The notes: a model not told the origin generated them from the sequence alone. Counted from the stretch's first letter, positions 1 to 9,097 are shown. The stretch: DNA of 64,000 bases from Oligoflexus tunisiensis (GCF_001748245.1 NZ_BDFO01000001.1:3623208-3687207), one strand, 5' to 3'. Numbers and translations are program-made.

Positions 1-151
1 AGCTCTCGAAACTCTCAAACTCGACGATCCAATCGCTTTCCTTGTCAGGAAAACCGCGCGGACATTGAGGCACCTGAGGTTTCTTGCGCTTCAGCTCGGG
101 TCGATAGGGGAATACGGGAGCAAATTGACAGGTTAAAGTCGTTGCGTCCAT
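1..151 (-). CDS. Hypothetical protein, N-terminal part only
   Basis: An open frame runs leftwards off the window edge, so only about the first 50 residues are visible. It begins MDATTLTCQFAPVFPYRPEL and continues with a basic, proline-rich stretch. A GAGGA ribosome binding site lies 7 bases before the ATG, which supports the start. I do not recognise a family. No signal peptide or membrane segment is visible in the part present. Confidence 0.5.
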   Translation of the reverse strand, partial: MDATTLTCQFAPVFPYRPELKRKKPQVPQCPRGFPDKESDWIVEFESFES

Positions 152-258
152 AGTGTGATCCTCATTGTTGACAGCTGAGGAAATTGTATAGGGGAAAGAC
201 GAAAGGCTGTCATCAGATTATCGACGGGCGGGAATGGGGCTGGGAAGCCCCATGGTGA

Positions 259-489
259 TCAACTGGCTTTGGTAATCGTTTTGGGATCGATCTTTTTGAT
301 ATCCTCACTCCGCTCGATGAGAATATCACGCAGTTCGCTGTAGCACTCCTCACAGATAGCCTGGCCGAGCAGAGATCTCTCCATGTCACCCCAAGTAATC
401 AGGGCGGCAAGAGCCTGATCGCTGAATGGGCGCTTCTCGAGCCTCGCGGCGTTCCCACATCGTGGGCAATCCTGGATCCTTCCGCGCAT
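259..489 (-). CDS. Small zinc-ribbon-like protein
   Basis: This 76-residue protein has two Cys-x-x-Cys knuckles (CPRC near residue 8 and CEEC near residue 46), the layout of a small zinc ribbon. The middle is an amphipathic stretch and the C-terminus is charged. The start chosen here (MRGRIQ) has a GAAAGG site 9 bases upstream; an ATG three codons earlier sits almost on top of that site. The true function is unknown. It may be a regulatory or nucleic-acid-binding protein, but only the metal-binding pattern is seen. Confidence 0.55.
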   Translation of the reverse strand: MRGRIQDCPRCGNAARLEKRPFSDQALAALITWGDMERSLLGQAICEECYSELRDILIERSEDIKKIDPKTITKAS

Positions 490-759
490 AAGCAGCATCC
501 TTTCCGTTGGCTACTGGGGTGGTATGTCTAACATTATGGAAAGGCGTTCACCCCGCTGTCAACCCCAGCTTAGCTCGGGGCACTACGAATCCAAACTTTA
601 AAAAAATTTTGAAACTTTTCGGCGAACCGACACAGATTCTTGAACCCTTTGAGAGGCACCGCGCAAAGCCGAATAGTCTCGCTCAGTTGACGCCGGCTCT
701 CGGAACCAATTATGCTGGATCGTATAACTTTCCGGAAAGCCTTGCTCCAGGAGCCAGCC

Positions 760-1275
760 ATGTTCGTTCGAACACTTGTGCGCGGTGTCGTGCTATGGAT
801 TTTAAGCCCAGCCATGGGCCATGCCGCCGTTTGGCTCCAGGCTGGCGAAAGCGTGATGGAACAGGGCGATTTCCTGCTCCACCCGGGTATTCAGCTCGGT
901 CTTGGGTTCGAGGATGGAATCCGCTATCGACTGGATTTTACCGGCCGCCGCTTCGGCTCCTTCCTGGAAACGACCACCATGGTCAGCCGCGACGAAATCC
1001 TGAAAATCTTCCCCTGGCCTGAACTTACGGCTCGTTATGGGGTTACCATCATGGATGCCTACACCGCCTATGATCCCCCGGCCGGACCCAAGGAATCTGT
1101 CCATGATATCAACGTCGGTCTTAGTTTGGGTGTCGGCTATACGATCTGGAGCCAGGACAAGTGGCGGGTGAACGCTGAATGGAATTCCCAGCTCTACGCG
1201 GCCGGCTTTGCCTTTCTTTTCCTGACCACGGCCCGCAAGTCGATATTCTCCCTGGGCGCTGAGGTGGCCCTATGA
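760..1275 (+). CDS. Secreted or outer-membrane protein, first of a three-gene operon
   Basis: A 171-residue protein with a hydrophobic N-terminal segment ending near GHAA, which looks like a signal peptide. The mature part has alternating hydrophobic and aromatic residues and glycine turns, as in small outer-membrane beta-barrels, and ends in a hydrophobic strand. A CAGGAG site precedes the chosen ATG by 6 bases; an earlier ATG at 712 has no such site and would bury the signal peptide. The stop overlaps the next start by 4 bases, so the two genes are probably translationally coupled. No named family is recognised. Confidence 0.6.
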   Translation: MFVRTLVRGVVLWILSPAMGHAAVWLQAGESVMEQGDFLLHPGIQLGLGFEDGIRYRLDFTGRRFGSFLETTTMVSRDEILKIFPWPELTARYGVTIMDAYTAYDPPAGPKESVHDINVGLSLGVGYTIWSQDKWRVNAEWNSQLYAAGFAFLFLTTARKSIFSLGAEVAL

Positions 1276-1703
1276 AGCGCCTGCTGCTCCTCCTGGCGCT
1301 TTGTCCCTCCCTCGTGCATGCGCGCCAGCTGCACCTGCTTATCGGCCCGCCATCGCTCGGGCAGGGCGGTTCCAACCCCGTTTCGATTCCACCGGCCAAT
1401 CCTGTCGATTGGCAATTCGTCTATGTGAACGAAGCTCACCGCGAATGGGTCGTGAGCCTCGTGCCTGGACTCTTATGGGGCCAAAGATTTTACCGAGGCG
1501 GTTTCTATGCCGCGCTGGGCGGTGGCATCCTCGTGACCAGCTCCGGTGTCGGTGTCGGTGTGGATCATGCTTATGGGTATGAATCCAGCCCGTTTTTCCA
1601 GCGCTTCCGTTATCAGGTCGAGTACCGGCAGGTGATCGGCGTCGGGTCCTATGGCTGGCAGTTTCCTTACACCTTCCGCATGGGGATGAGCTATGCATTA
1701 TAA
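1272..1703 (+). CDS. Small secreted or outer-membrane protein, second of the operon
   Basis: A 143-residue protein starting with a clear signal peptide (MKRLLLLLALCPSLVHA). The rest is rich in Gly, Tyr and Phe with alternating patterns, ending in a motif that resembles a terminal barrel strand. It starts inside the preceding gene (ATGA overlap), and its last bases overlap the start of the protease gene by 11 bases, so all three genes form one unit. It may be a partner or barrel for the protease that follows, but this is inferred only from gene order. Confidence 0.6.
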   Translation: MKRLLLLLALCPSLVHARQLHLLIGPPSLGQGGSNPVSIPPANPVDWQFVYVNEAHREWVVSLVPGLLWGQRFYRGGFYAALGGGILVTSSGVGVGVDHAYGYESSPFFQRFRYQVEYRQVIGVGSYGWQFPYTFRMGMSYAL

Positions 1704-2460
1704 AGCCGTGCTGTGGCTTGCGCTCTTCAGTCAACCGGCCTTCAGTTTTGTGCATATCAGTCAGCTGAAACCCAGGCTCCCTGTGAGCCCACAGAATCCC
1801 ACGCTCACCTTTGTTTGGAATGGGGATGCACCCGAGCTCACGGAAAAGGGAGAGGTGCTCGATGGCAACTTTGCCGATTCGAGCGACCAGGATCTCATGG
1901 CCGCCCTGCTGACTACCGCGATGAACACCTGGACCAATGTTCCCACAGCTTATATCATCCTGATTCTGGATCAGAACAACGCTGCGCATATCGATGAGCA
2001 CGATGAAACCTTCTCCATCGTCGTGGAGTCGCAGGAATCGGAAGCGGTGGCCGCGGCCGCCCTGCCGAGTTTTATCACAACTGATCCGGATCCGTCCGAC
2101 ACGGAAAACAACACGCATATCATTCATGATTGTGACATCAGTGTCTCCAGCAGCAGCGTATCAGCCAAATCCCTGTTGCGCACCCTCGTGCATGAGCTGG
2201 GTCACTGCCTGGGTCTCGGTCATCCGCACAGCAGCTATCGTTCCATCATGTCCTATTCCACGCTTGATGAGTCAGCAAGCCTTGCGTTGGATGACAAGGC
2301 TGGCGTGAGTTTTCTCTATCCCGAACCCGGGCAGTCCGAGGACGTTCAGTATCTCACCACCTGTGGTGTGGTGGGCGGTGGAGCCGGAGGCGCCGGGCTT
2401 TGGCTTGCTGTACCACTGCTTGTGATCGGCTGGCGTCGCTTCTCGAAAGTGAGCCGATAA
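1693..2460 (+). CDS. Matrixin-like zinc metalloprotease with C-terminal sorting-type tail
   Basis: A 255-residue protein with a signal peptide, then a catalytic domain whose zinc site HELGHCLGLGH (residues 167-177) matches the metzincin pattern HExxHxxGxxH. A Met-turn candidate, SIMSYS, follows near residue 186. It is shorter than typical matrixins and has no obvious prodomain. The C-terminus is a Cys-Gly-rich stretch (from C224), a hydrophobic helix and an Arg-rich end, the tripartite layout of GlyGly-CTERM or MYXO-CTERM surface-sorting tails. It is the third gene of a coupled operon. It is probably exported and anchored at the cell surface to cut proteins. The protease call is strong, the sorting-tail call is inference. 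Confidence 0.8.
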   Translation: MHYKAVLWLALFSQPAFSFVHISQLKPRLPVSPQNPTLTFVWNGDAPELTEKGEVLDGNFADSSDQDLMAALLTTAMNTWTNVPTAYIILILDQNNAAHIDEHDETFSIVVESQESEAVAAAALPSFITTDPDPSDTENNTHIIHDCDISVSSSSVSAKSLLRTLVHELGHCLGLGHPHSSYRSIMSYSTLDESASLALDDKAGVSFLYPEPGQSEDVQYLTTCGVVGGGAGGAGLWLAVPLLVIGWRRFSKVSR

Positions 2461-2536
2461 AAATCAGCCCACCTCTATGTCTTTCCTCTCTGATCCTCTA
2501 TGCTTAAATCATCACCAAGATCATGCAGGAATGCAT

Positions 2537-3292
2537 ATGACTGCCACTGTCGTTTATCTCAGTGCTGATAGCTCCCGCCGCCAGAGTTTGTCTCTGCGCC
2601 TCAAGTTTCATGACGTTCGCGTCTGGCCCGCAAGCAATGTGCTCGACGCCATTCAACTGATTCGCCAGCATGTGCCGGATCTTCTGCTGGTGGACCTCGA
2701 TGCTTCGAATCCTGAAGAACACGCGCAGCTGCAGCAGCTGACACTGCAGGTTGATATTCGGGCCGTGCCTTTGGTCGGGCTGTCGCGTCAGGACACGGAG
2801 CCAAGCCTGGAACCTTTTGTGGAATTCGGCCTCAAGCATGCGGTCGTGGACGAGGGCAATGATCAGGTGCTGGCCCGCAGTCTGATGGATATCGCCAGGG
2901 AGCGCAGCCTGAATCGGCCGCACATTTTCCTGATGGAGGATGATCGGCGGCTGGCGGAAGTTATGGTGATGGCCTTGCAGGAAGCCGGTTTTCGCGTTAC
3001 GACAACATCCCGGGGCAGCGAGGGTCTGCGCCTTTTGCGGACCGCAACGTTTGACGCCATTATCACCGATATTCATGTCAAGGAATTCAGCGGCTTTCAG
3101 CTGATCGAATTTCTGGCCCAGCAAGGGGTACGGACACCGGTGATCGTTATCACCGGGGCGTTTCCGGAAGGCTTTCACCAGCTGGCCCGTAAACTCAATG
3201 TGGCCGAATATTTTGAAAAACCTCTGAATGTGGAGCCGTTTATCGAACGACTCCACGCCATCATTCAGGAACGTCGGCGCATCGCTTCCTGA
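2537..3292 (+). CDS. Double-receiver response regulator
   Basis: 251 residues made of two receiver-like domains and no output domain. The N-terminal domain (about 5-120) keeps a DLLLVDLD core with a possible phospho-Asp. The C-terminal domain (about 130-245) has the acidic pair MEDD, a phospho-acceptor Asp in IITDIHV, a Thr in VIVITG and the Lys of YFEKP, so it looks fully active. AGGA lies 6 bases before the selected ATG; upstream in-frame Met codons lack a site. The GAF histidine kinase follows 87 bases downstream in the same direction and is a likely partner. Confidence 0.8.
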   Translation: MTATVVYLSADSSRRQSLSLRLKFHDVRVWPASNVLDAIQLIRQHVPDLLLVDLDASNPEEHAQLQQLTLQVDIRAVPLVGLSRQDTEPSLEPFVEFGLKHAVVDEGNDQVLARSLMDIARERSLNRPHIFLMEDDRRLAEVMVMALQEAGFRVTTTSRGSEGLRLLRTATFDAIITDIHVKEFSGFQLIEFLAQQGVRTPVIVITGAFPEGFHQLARKLNVAEYFEKPLNVEPFIERLHAIIQERRRIAS

Positions 3293-3379
3293 TCCGTCTC
3301 ACGGCACTGGGAACTTTTCACCCCTGTCCGGTGCGTTCGGGTTCCAGCAGAATGGAAATATGCACGAGGACTATTTTCC

Positions 3380-5167
3380 ATGTCAGAAGCCAAGATCCTG
3401 AACGTCCCCCATCTCAGCGACTCGCACATGCCGAGTCTCGATCAGCTGCTCAAGCTGCTCGATGTCTGTCGTTTTATGGGGCTGGAAAAAAACCTCGACA
3501 ATCTTTTGATTTATATCGCTGATCAGGGACGCAAGGCTCTGAACGCCGACCGCTGCAGTATTTTCCTGCTCGATGAAGAACGCGACGAGATCTGGTCCAA
3601 GGTCCAGCTGGGCGAAAGTCAGATCATCCGCTTTCCGCGTGGCGCGGGGGTGGCTGGCCGCACCATCGAAATGGGCCAGACCATACTGATTCCTGATGCC
3701 TACAACAGCCCGCTGTTCAATCCGGACGTCGACCGTTCCACCGGCTATCGCACCCGCAATATCCTCTGTGTGCCCATGGCCAATCTTGATGGAAAAACGA
3801 TCGGCTGTCTGCAGCTGCTCAACAAGCATGAAGGCGATTTCGAACCGGCCGACGAAACCTTCAGCATAGCCTTCGCCTCCCAGGCCGCGGTCGCGATCGA
3901 ATCCGCCTATCTTTATCAGGAAAAGGCCCGCATCATCCGCGATCTTTCCAACACCCAGGTCCGCCTCAAGCAGAAGCTCGACCAGCTGGAAGTGATCCGC
4001 GAACTGGAAAAAGCGGTCAACGAATCCTCCAACCTTTATGACTTCATCAGCGCGGTGATCCGCAAGGCCGTGGCCGCCGTCGGCGCCCAGGTCGGCTGTC
4101 TGATGATTCAAACCGAAAGTCATTCCTGGGATGCCTACGCCGCTCAGGTGGAGGAGGGACGCAAGGTCAGTCATTGGACCCGCGGGGACCTCAACAGCAT
4201 TTACCTGAAGAACCTTCTCAAGGAAGGCAAGTCGGTGATCGTGAACAGCCTCAATCGAGGCGATCCCTATCTTGATCAGGTGTCCGAGCAGGTGGATACG
4301 CCGCTCACCAATCTTCTGGCGATTCCCATTCATCAGTCGATGGATCTTCATAAGAACAACGTGAACCAGGGCATCCTGGAGGTTTTCAACAAGCCGGGCG
4401 GTTTCCTCTATGAGGATCTCGCCTTCATGCAGATCATCGGCGCCCAGATCTTCTCGCTGATCATGCGCAAGCAGCTGATCGAGGAAAAAAAGCGTTCGGA
4501 AAACCTGGCCGCGATCGGGCAGGTTGCCAGTACGATTATCCACGATCTGAAAAACCCCATTTCCGCGATCATCGGCTGCGCCGAACTTCTAGGCAGCCGG
4601 GATCAGATGGCGGAACATCAGGTGGAACGGGTCTGTACGATTATCCGCAACCAGGCCAACCGTTGTATTACGATGGTGGAGGAACTGCTCAGCGTTGCAC
4701 GCGGCGAGAAGAAATTCCGTTTCGAAATTCTGCCCCTCAATGAGGTGCTGAGCGAAGTCGAATTCATGCTGCAGGCGGAAACCGAGCGACACAAGGTCAC
4801 GCTTACGACCAGCTTCAACTATGCCGGCAACGTGCGGGTGGATAAAGCCAAGCTGATGCGGGTGATCTTCAACCTGACCAATAATGCGCTGGAAATTCTG
4901 AAGGCCGGCGGGCAGATCAGCATCGAATCACGGACGGTGGATCGCGAGTGGCTGGAAATCATTATAACGGACAGCGGCCCCGGCATTCCTCCGGAACTGG
5001 CCCAGACCCTGTTTCAGCCCTTTGCCACCTTCGGCAAGTCGAAAGGCACGGGCCTTGGTCTTTATATCGCTCGTGAGATTATTCATGATCATGGCGGTTC
5101 GATCGCCCTTGATAAGAATTATCATGGCGGGGCGCGCTTTATCATCCGCCTCAAGCAGGAAGTCTAG
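3380..5167 (+). CDS. Cytoplasmic GAF-domain sensor histidine kinase
   Basis: 595 residues without a membrane segment. Two GAF domains (about 30-175 and 205-365) are followed by a HisKA dimerisation domain with phospho-acceptor H388 in IIHDLKNP, and a HATPase domain with the N box (NLTNNALEIL), G1 box (DSGPGIPP) and G2 box (GTGLGLYI). This is a soluble kinase that probably senses a small ligand or redox state and passes phosphate to a receiver, perhaps the double receiver encoded just upstream. Its last 17 bases overlap the end of the convergent globin-like gene. Confidence 0.9.
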   Translation: MSEAKILNVPHLSDSHMPSLDQLLKLLDVCRFMGLEKNLDNLLIYIADQGRKALNADRCSIFLLDEERDEIWSKVQLGESQIIRFPRGAGVAGRTIEMGQTILIPDAYNSPLFNPDVDRSTGYRTRNILCVPMANLDGKTIGCLQLLNKHEGDFEPADETFSIAFASQAAVAIESAYLYQEKARIIRDLSNTQVRLKQKLDQLEVIRELEKAVNESSNLYDFISAVIRKAVAAVGAQVGCLMIQTESHSWDAYAAQVEEGRKVSHWTRGDLNSIYLKNLLKEGKSVIVNSLNRGDPYLDQVSEQVDTPLTNLLAIPIHQSMDLHKNNVNQGILEVFNKPGGFLYEDLAFMQIIGAQIFSLIMRKQLIEEKKRSENLAAIGQVASTIIHDLKNPISAIIGCAELLGSRDQMAEHQVERVCTIIRNQANRCITMVEELLSVARGEKKFRFEILPLNEVLSEVEFMLQAETERHKVTLTTSFNYAGNVRVDKAKLMRVIFNLTNNALEILKAGGQISIESRTVDREWLEIIITDSGPGIPPELAQTLFQPFATFGKSKGTGLGLYIAREIIHDHGGSIALDKNYHGGARFIIRLKQEV

Positions 5168-5531
5168 CCTTTCCCGCAGCGGCCATTCCTTTTGTTAAGA
5201 CGATGCGCCATTTCCTTTCCAATTCCGGAGTAAACTTCTCATCGCATTCCCGCACGGTGGCGAGCAGGGCATCAATCCAGAATTTGGACAGCTGGGGCGG
5301 AACATTCAGCTGTCCGATTCCACCCTGGTGGGCGAGATTCGCATCGCCCGCACACATGACGAGCCGGGCGAGATCCTCTTTCAGAAATTTCTGCTGACGA
5401 CCCGCGAGAGGTGGAATGGGAATGTGAGCTGCTTTGAAGTTCGCGCAGAAGCGATCAAAAAACTTCCCATGGATCGTGCAACGGCTTAAACTTTGCTGAA
5501 CCTCGTGTACTATGTCGTCTTCTACGGTCAT
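5151..5531 (-). CDS. Globin-like protein
   Basis: A 126-residue protein with the all-helical pattern of bacterial globins: an N-terminal SLSRC...FFDRFCANF segment like the A-B helices, then a predicted F-helix region with His in LAHQGGIGQLNVPP, and a C-terminal WIDALLATV and WRIVLTKGM like the G and H helices. If the family assignment is right, it binds haem and could sense or bind O2, NO or CO. The exact proximal His cannot be fixed by eye. GAGGGAGA precedes the ATG. It lies tail to tail with the GAF kinase, overlapping it by 17 bases. Confidence 0.6.
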   Translation of the reverse strand: MTVEDDIVHEVQQSLSRCTIHGKFFDRFCANFKAAHIPIPPLAGRQQKFLKEDLARLVMCAGDANLAHQGGIGQLNVPPQLSKFWIDALLATVRECDEKFTPELERKWRIVLTKGMAAAGKARLPA

Positions 5532-5756
5532 GACAGGTTCTCCCTCGATGCCTTGCAGTCCTTACCCTTCATTCGGTTCCACCTGCTCGTTTCTTGATCA
5601 GGGTCACTATCCTCCTGATACGGCAGGATTTATTACCCGCCCTGAAACAGCCCCTGCCGGTTCCATTTTTACTTTCGGAAAAGTAAGGATGATTTCGCTT
5701 AAATTATGCGCTCTCGTGCCGATGTTAGCGCGAACGTTAGAGGGAAGGGGACCATT

Positions 5757-6623
5757 GTGAAACGATCCTTGACTGCCGTGCTTGTCGCACGGGCGATCGG
5801 CCTTTGTCTACTGGGCGCCACCTTTGGATCCTGTGGATCCGACCGTGAAAATCCACCGCTGCCTGAAGAATTTTTCCCGGATGAGAGTGCGGAGAGTGCC
5901 GCGGCTGAGATTCGAAGCGAGAACGTCAGCGTGCTGGGTTCCGTGACGCTGGAGCAGAACCGGCCCGTGGACAGCAGCACTGATACCATTATTTATACGC
6001 CGACGGAAGAAGTGCAGAAGGTTCCGGTTCTCACCAACTGCACGAGTCAGTATCAGATTACAGCCAGCACCAACCCGTTCCTGGCCGGGATGCCGAACAA
6101 CTCCACCATCAACTATCCCAATAGCTCCGACCGCGTTCCACGGAATGCTCCGATTCAGCTGGCGCCGACGGATGTCCAGTGCATGGAGCCCGGTCGCGCC
6201 CTTTATTTCAAGGTCGACGGTCGCATTGCGTTCGATGATGGAGATAACCAGGAGTCCAATGCCGACGGGATCGGGACGAAAGTCGTGCAGCATACCCTGG
6301 GCAGTGTGAACAGGATTGCGATGGCCGCGGCTCCGATCAACAGTTTGATTGGAGTTTTCCTGGATGCAACGCCGACCAATCAGCGGTCTGCCACCGCGCC
6401 CCAGCTGGATTTCCGGAGCGCGGAGAAGCGGGATTTCAAAATGCTCGCCCCGGCTCTTGGCCAGATCTTTTTCATCGGTGATGGCAAGGACAGCACGGGC
6501 GCGATGCAGGCCTTCATGGTGCCGAAGGGTGCGACGCGACTCTACGTGGCGATCATGGATGAATATGAGTGGAATAACAATGTTGGGCGCCTGACGGTGA
6601 CGGCGACCTGGCTGAAGCCTTAA
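5757..6623 (+). CDS. Hypothetical lipoprotein
   Basis: 288 residues starting at a GTG with GGAAGGGG 7 bases upstream. The N-terminus has a basic start, a hydrophobic run and a lipobox-like FGSC near residue 25, so lipidation at that Cys is likely. The mature part begins with an acidic, low-complexity linker and then a globular domain with scattered Asn and Thr. The last 60 residues resemble a beta-sandwich of the pre-peptidase type (LYVAIMDEYEWNNNVG), the kind that often binds calcium. No enzyme motif is visible. Confidence 0.6.
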   Translation: MKRSLTAVLVARAIGLCLLGATFGSCGSDRENPPLPEEFFPDESAESAAAEIRSENVSVLGSVTLEQNRPVDSSTDTIIYTPTEEVQKVPVLTNCTSQYQITASTNPFLAGMPNNSTINYPNSSDRVPRNAPIQLAPTDVQCMEPGRALYFKVDGRIAFDDGDNQESNADGIGTKVVQHTLGSVNRIAMAAAPINSLIGVFLDATPTNQRSATAPQLDFRSAEKRDFKMLAPALGQIFFIGDGKDSTGAMQAFMVPKGATRLYVAIMDEYEWNNNVGRLTVTATWLKP

Positions 6624-6660
6624 GGCTTCGGCTGGCCGATCACCCCCCTGAGCGTTGGAT

Positions 6661-6689
6661 GCTGCGGCTACCCCCTGGATGGCCGCAGC
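6661..6689. other. Hairpin in the 300 bp gap between 6624 and 6923
   Basis: GCTGCGGC and GCCGCAGC form an 8-pair stem about 40 bases after the lipoprotein stop, followed by a pyrimidine-rich stretch with no clean T run. It may be a weak terminator for the lipoprotein gene. The rest of the gap is pyrimidine-rich and shows no convincing gene. Confidence 0.35.
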
Positions 6690-6923
6690 GGCTTGATTCC
6701 TGCCTTTTCTTCCTCGGCGATCTCCCGAGCTTTTCACCTTTCCTTCCGCAGCTCTTTCTTCGCACTTTTTTTGTATCCTTTTCCCCGAAAAACAGCTACG
6801 AAGAGCCCGTTCGCCATGCCTTCTGAACAGGGTTGTTGCCACTGCCTTTCCCGCTGTAGCCGCATGTTTTAACCAAATTCCAAGATCAATCTCACTCTAT
6901 TTAACCAGGAGATCGCTTTCGCC

Positions 6924-7364
6924 ATGCACTCAGATCAAGATCACAATTTTCCCCAAGTCTTCGGCCCCTCTGAAACGACCTCGCTCCGTTTCCGCGACCG
7001 TGCCCCTGACGCCCATGAGCAGCGTTTGATCGTTTTCACCCTTTATCTCATGGGGTTTGTCATCGGCCTCTTCGGCCTCGTCGGCGGCTTCATTTACGGC
7101 GATTACTACGGTCGCAAGCACGCCCAATACGATAACCCGGCCCTTCGCGAATATTACAGCGGCCAGTGTTATGCGTACTGGGAGAACCAATTCAAGAAAA
7201 CCGTGCGGACCACCCTCGAAAAACCGAACGATGCGCAATTACAGAACGTCCGTCTGGAAGAGATTCGCAGTATGATCCAGGACCTTCAACATAACGTTGC
7301 TGACATGGCAACGCAGAAAGCGCCGGCCCGGAAAAAGGTGGCCAGCGCAAGCCTGATGCATTGA
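6924..7364 (+). CDS. Single-pass membrane protein of unknown function
   Basis: 146 residues: a soluble N-terminus of about 33 residues, one membrane helix (IVFTLYLMGFVIGLFGLVGG, about 35-60) and a charged C-terminal region of about 85 residues with a likely coiled coil (residues 100-130). AGGAG lies about 12 bases before the ATG. The lytic transglycosylase gene starts 39 bases after its stop, so the two may be co-transcribed. No family is recognised. Confidence 0.6.
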   Translation: MHSDQDHNFPQVFGPSETTSLRFRDRAPDAHEQRLIVFTLYLMGFVIGLFGLVGGFIYGDYYGRKHAQYDNPALREYYSGQCYAYWENQFKKTVRTTLEKPNDAQLQNVRLEEIRSMIQDLQHNVADMATQKAPARKKVASASLMH

Positions 7365-7403
7365 GACATTGTTCGAAAATCCTTGGGAAAGAGTGAGTGG
7401 ACC

Positions 7404-8363
7404 ATGAGATATATAAGAACAGCCCTGTTTTGCCTGTGGCTGCCCTGGACGGTGGAGGCCCGAACGTGGAATGCGTTCCCGACCTCACCGATCATCGAGC
7501 CGCGGGTGCAATTCTGGGAAAAGATCTTTGCCCGCTACCCGAGTCATCACATTGTGGTCCATGACAAAAATGATGTAACCCTGATCCTTGGGGTCATTCA
7601 GCTGCGCTCCCAGGGTTTTGAGTCTCTCGAGAGTCCAGGGGCCGACACCTTTATCAAGATGACCTTGCGCCGTTACACGGAAACCTTGCGAGGTTTTGCC
7701 GAACGCGGCCCGGCCATGCGGCATGAACATGCTCTGGCGGCCACGATTTGGGAAGCCTGCCGAGAGCCGCAGGCGCGGGCCAGACTGCTGCGAGGCCGCA
7801 TCTCCGTCCGTTCGCAGGGTGGCCTGGCGGATACCTTCGAGGATGCCTATCGCACCTCGGAACTTTATCTGCCGCGCATGGAGCGCATCTTTCGGAATCA
7901 CGGCCTGCCGCCCGAGCTGACCCGCATCGTCTTTGTGGAATCCATGTTCAATCTCAAGGCCCGTTCCAAGGTCGGCGCCTCCGGTGTTTGGCAGCTGATG
8001 CCACGCACCGCGCGCGCCTATCTGCGTGTGAATCGGCACGTCGATGAACGCAATTCCCCGCTCAAGGCCACCGAAGCGGCTGCGAAAATCCTGCGGGCGA
8101 ATTACCGGCAACTCGGCAACTGGCCGCTGGCCATCACAGCCTATAATCATGGACTCGGCGGCATGAAGCGTGCGGTGTTGCAGACCCGCAGTCGCAAGTT
8201 GAGTGATATCATCCAGGAGTATCGCTCCCCGAGCTTTGGCTTTGCCAGTAGCAATTTTTATGCAGAGTTCCTGGCCGCCGTTCGAGTCCACGATGAGTTC
8301 AAGGAACGTGCCCAGGGCCGCAGCGTTGCGAAACAGGACGAGACGCCGGACGCCGCGCTCTAA
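7404..8363 (+). CDS. Lytic murein transglycosylase, SLT/MltD type
   Basis: 319 residues with a signal peptide ending near VEA. The catalytic SLT domain occupies about residues 165-290: the catalytic Glu is in RIVFVESMFN, followed by the GASGVWQLMP and AITAYNHG motifs typical of the family. The enzyme cleaves the MurNAc-GlcNAc bond of peptidoglycan with 1,6-anhydro product formation, in the periplasm. No LysM repeats are present, unlike MltD. The chosen ATG follows GAGTGAGTGG; an upstream ATG at 7383 would put seven charged residues before the signal peptide. Confidence 0.88.
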   Translation: MRYIRTALFCLWLPWTVEARTWNAFPTSPIIEPRVQFWEKIFARYPSHHIVVHDKNDVTLILGVIQLRSQGFESLESPGADTFIKMTLRRYTETLRGFAERGPAMRHEHALAATIWEACREPQARARLLRGRISVRSQGGLADTFEDAYRTSELYLPRMERIFRNHGLPPELTRIVFVESMFNLKARSKVGASGVWQLMPRTARAYLRVNRHVDERNSPLKATEAAAKILRANYRQLGNWPLAITAYNHGLGGMKRAVLQTRSRKLSDIIQEYRSPSFGFASSNFYAEFLAAVRVHDEFKERAQGRSVAKQDETPDAAL

Positions 8364-8556
8364 CGAATCCTCCTTGCCTCGCGCTTCTTATCCCACAGAC
8401 TCCTGCCTCATTTCACGCGCCTTGATTTTCCCAAGCCATGTTTTCCCTTTCATTGCAGCCCATTGCCTTTGGGTCGAATCTTGCTTCATGGAAGATGGGG
8501 TTGGGTCCCGTTACCCACCACGATTTGGTACACTCCTTTCGATAATGAGGCACGTT

Positions 8557-8940
8557 ATGAACTTCCATTACACCTTCCGCCATATGAAGAGTTCGGATGC
8601 ACTGAAGTATGATTTTGAAAGAAAAATGGCGGGAATGGAAAACCTCATTCAGACTTCGCTTCCCATTCATATCACCTTCTCGGTTGATGCTGACGTGCAT
8701 AAGATCCACGTTGGTTTGCATGCGCGCAACAATGCGATCTTGGAAGCTGAAGAAATGAGCGACGACATGCATAAATCGCTGGACCTGGTGATGGACAACG
8801 TGCATCGTCAGCTGTCGCGCGAAAAAGACAGAATGTTGCGTTACAATTCGAAGGCCGATCCTTTTGTGGAAGCCGCGGCTCCCTTGCCACCCAACCCGGC
8901 CGATGATTTTGTAGAAGAGGAATTTGCACCGGCTCGATAA
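8557..8940 (+). CDS. hpf: Ribosome hibernation promoting factor, short form
   Basis: 127 residues matching the HPF/RaiA fold: an N-terminal FHYTFRHMKSSDAL, a basic helix, then a beta strand with LPIHITFSV and the second helix DDMHKSLDLVMDNVHRQL. Such proteins bind the 30S decoding region and promote inactive ribosome dimers or monomers in starvation. It lacks the long C-terminal dimerisation domain and ends in an acidic, proline-rich tail instead. GAGG lies 8 bases before the ATG. A strong terminator follows about 30 bases after the stop. There is no rpoN next to it, unlike in many proteobacteria. Confidence 0.85.
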   Translation: MNFHYTFRHMKSSDALKYDFERKMAGMENLIQTSLPIHITFSVDADVHKIHVGLHARNNAILEAEEMSDDMHKSLDLVMDNVHRQLSREKDRMLRYNSKADPFVEAAAPLPPNPADDFVEEEFAPAR

Positions 8941-8970
8941 AAAAAATTAGCCGACTTAAATTACGCAGAA

Positions 8971-8991
8971 GGGGGCCGAACGCCCCCTTTT
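8971..8991 (+). terminator. Rho-independent terminator after hpf
   Basis: GGGGGC and GCCCCC form a perfect 6-pair stem with loop CGAAC, followed directly by TTTT. It lies about 30 bases past the hpf stop codon. Confidence 0.85.
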
Positions 8992-9068
8992 CGCAGTGTT
9001 TAAGGTCAAGATGATTCCTACCGAGCGGACGAATAACCCCACCAAACTGTTCTGTTTATCCTTCTGAA

Positions 9069-9097
9069 TTGACAGAATTCCAGACCCTCCTTAGAGT
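9069..9097 (+). promoter_or_regulatory. Sigma-70-type promoter
   Basis: A perfect -35 box TTGACA (9069-9074) and a -10-like TAGAGT (9092-9097) are separated by 17 bases. The expected start lies about 40 bases before the ATG at 9145, with nothing else between, so it most likely drives that gene. Confidence 0.6.

Noticed and set aside
507..1022. A 171-codon plus-strand frame overlapping the first operon gene
   Set aside because: It lacks a ribosome binding site and signal; the overlapping frame from 760 has a signal peptide and coupled neighbours.
5808..6842. A 344-codon minus-strand frame over the lipoprotein gene
   Set aside because: The plus-strand lipoprotein has a lipobox and ribosome binding site; this frame has no motifs.
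8203..8556. Upstream extension of hpf
   Set aside because: It overlaps the transglycosylase end, and the family start is at 8557 with GAGG before it.
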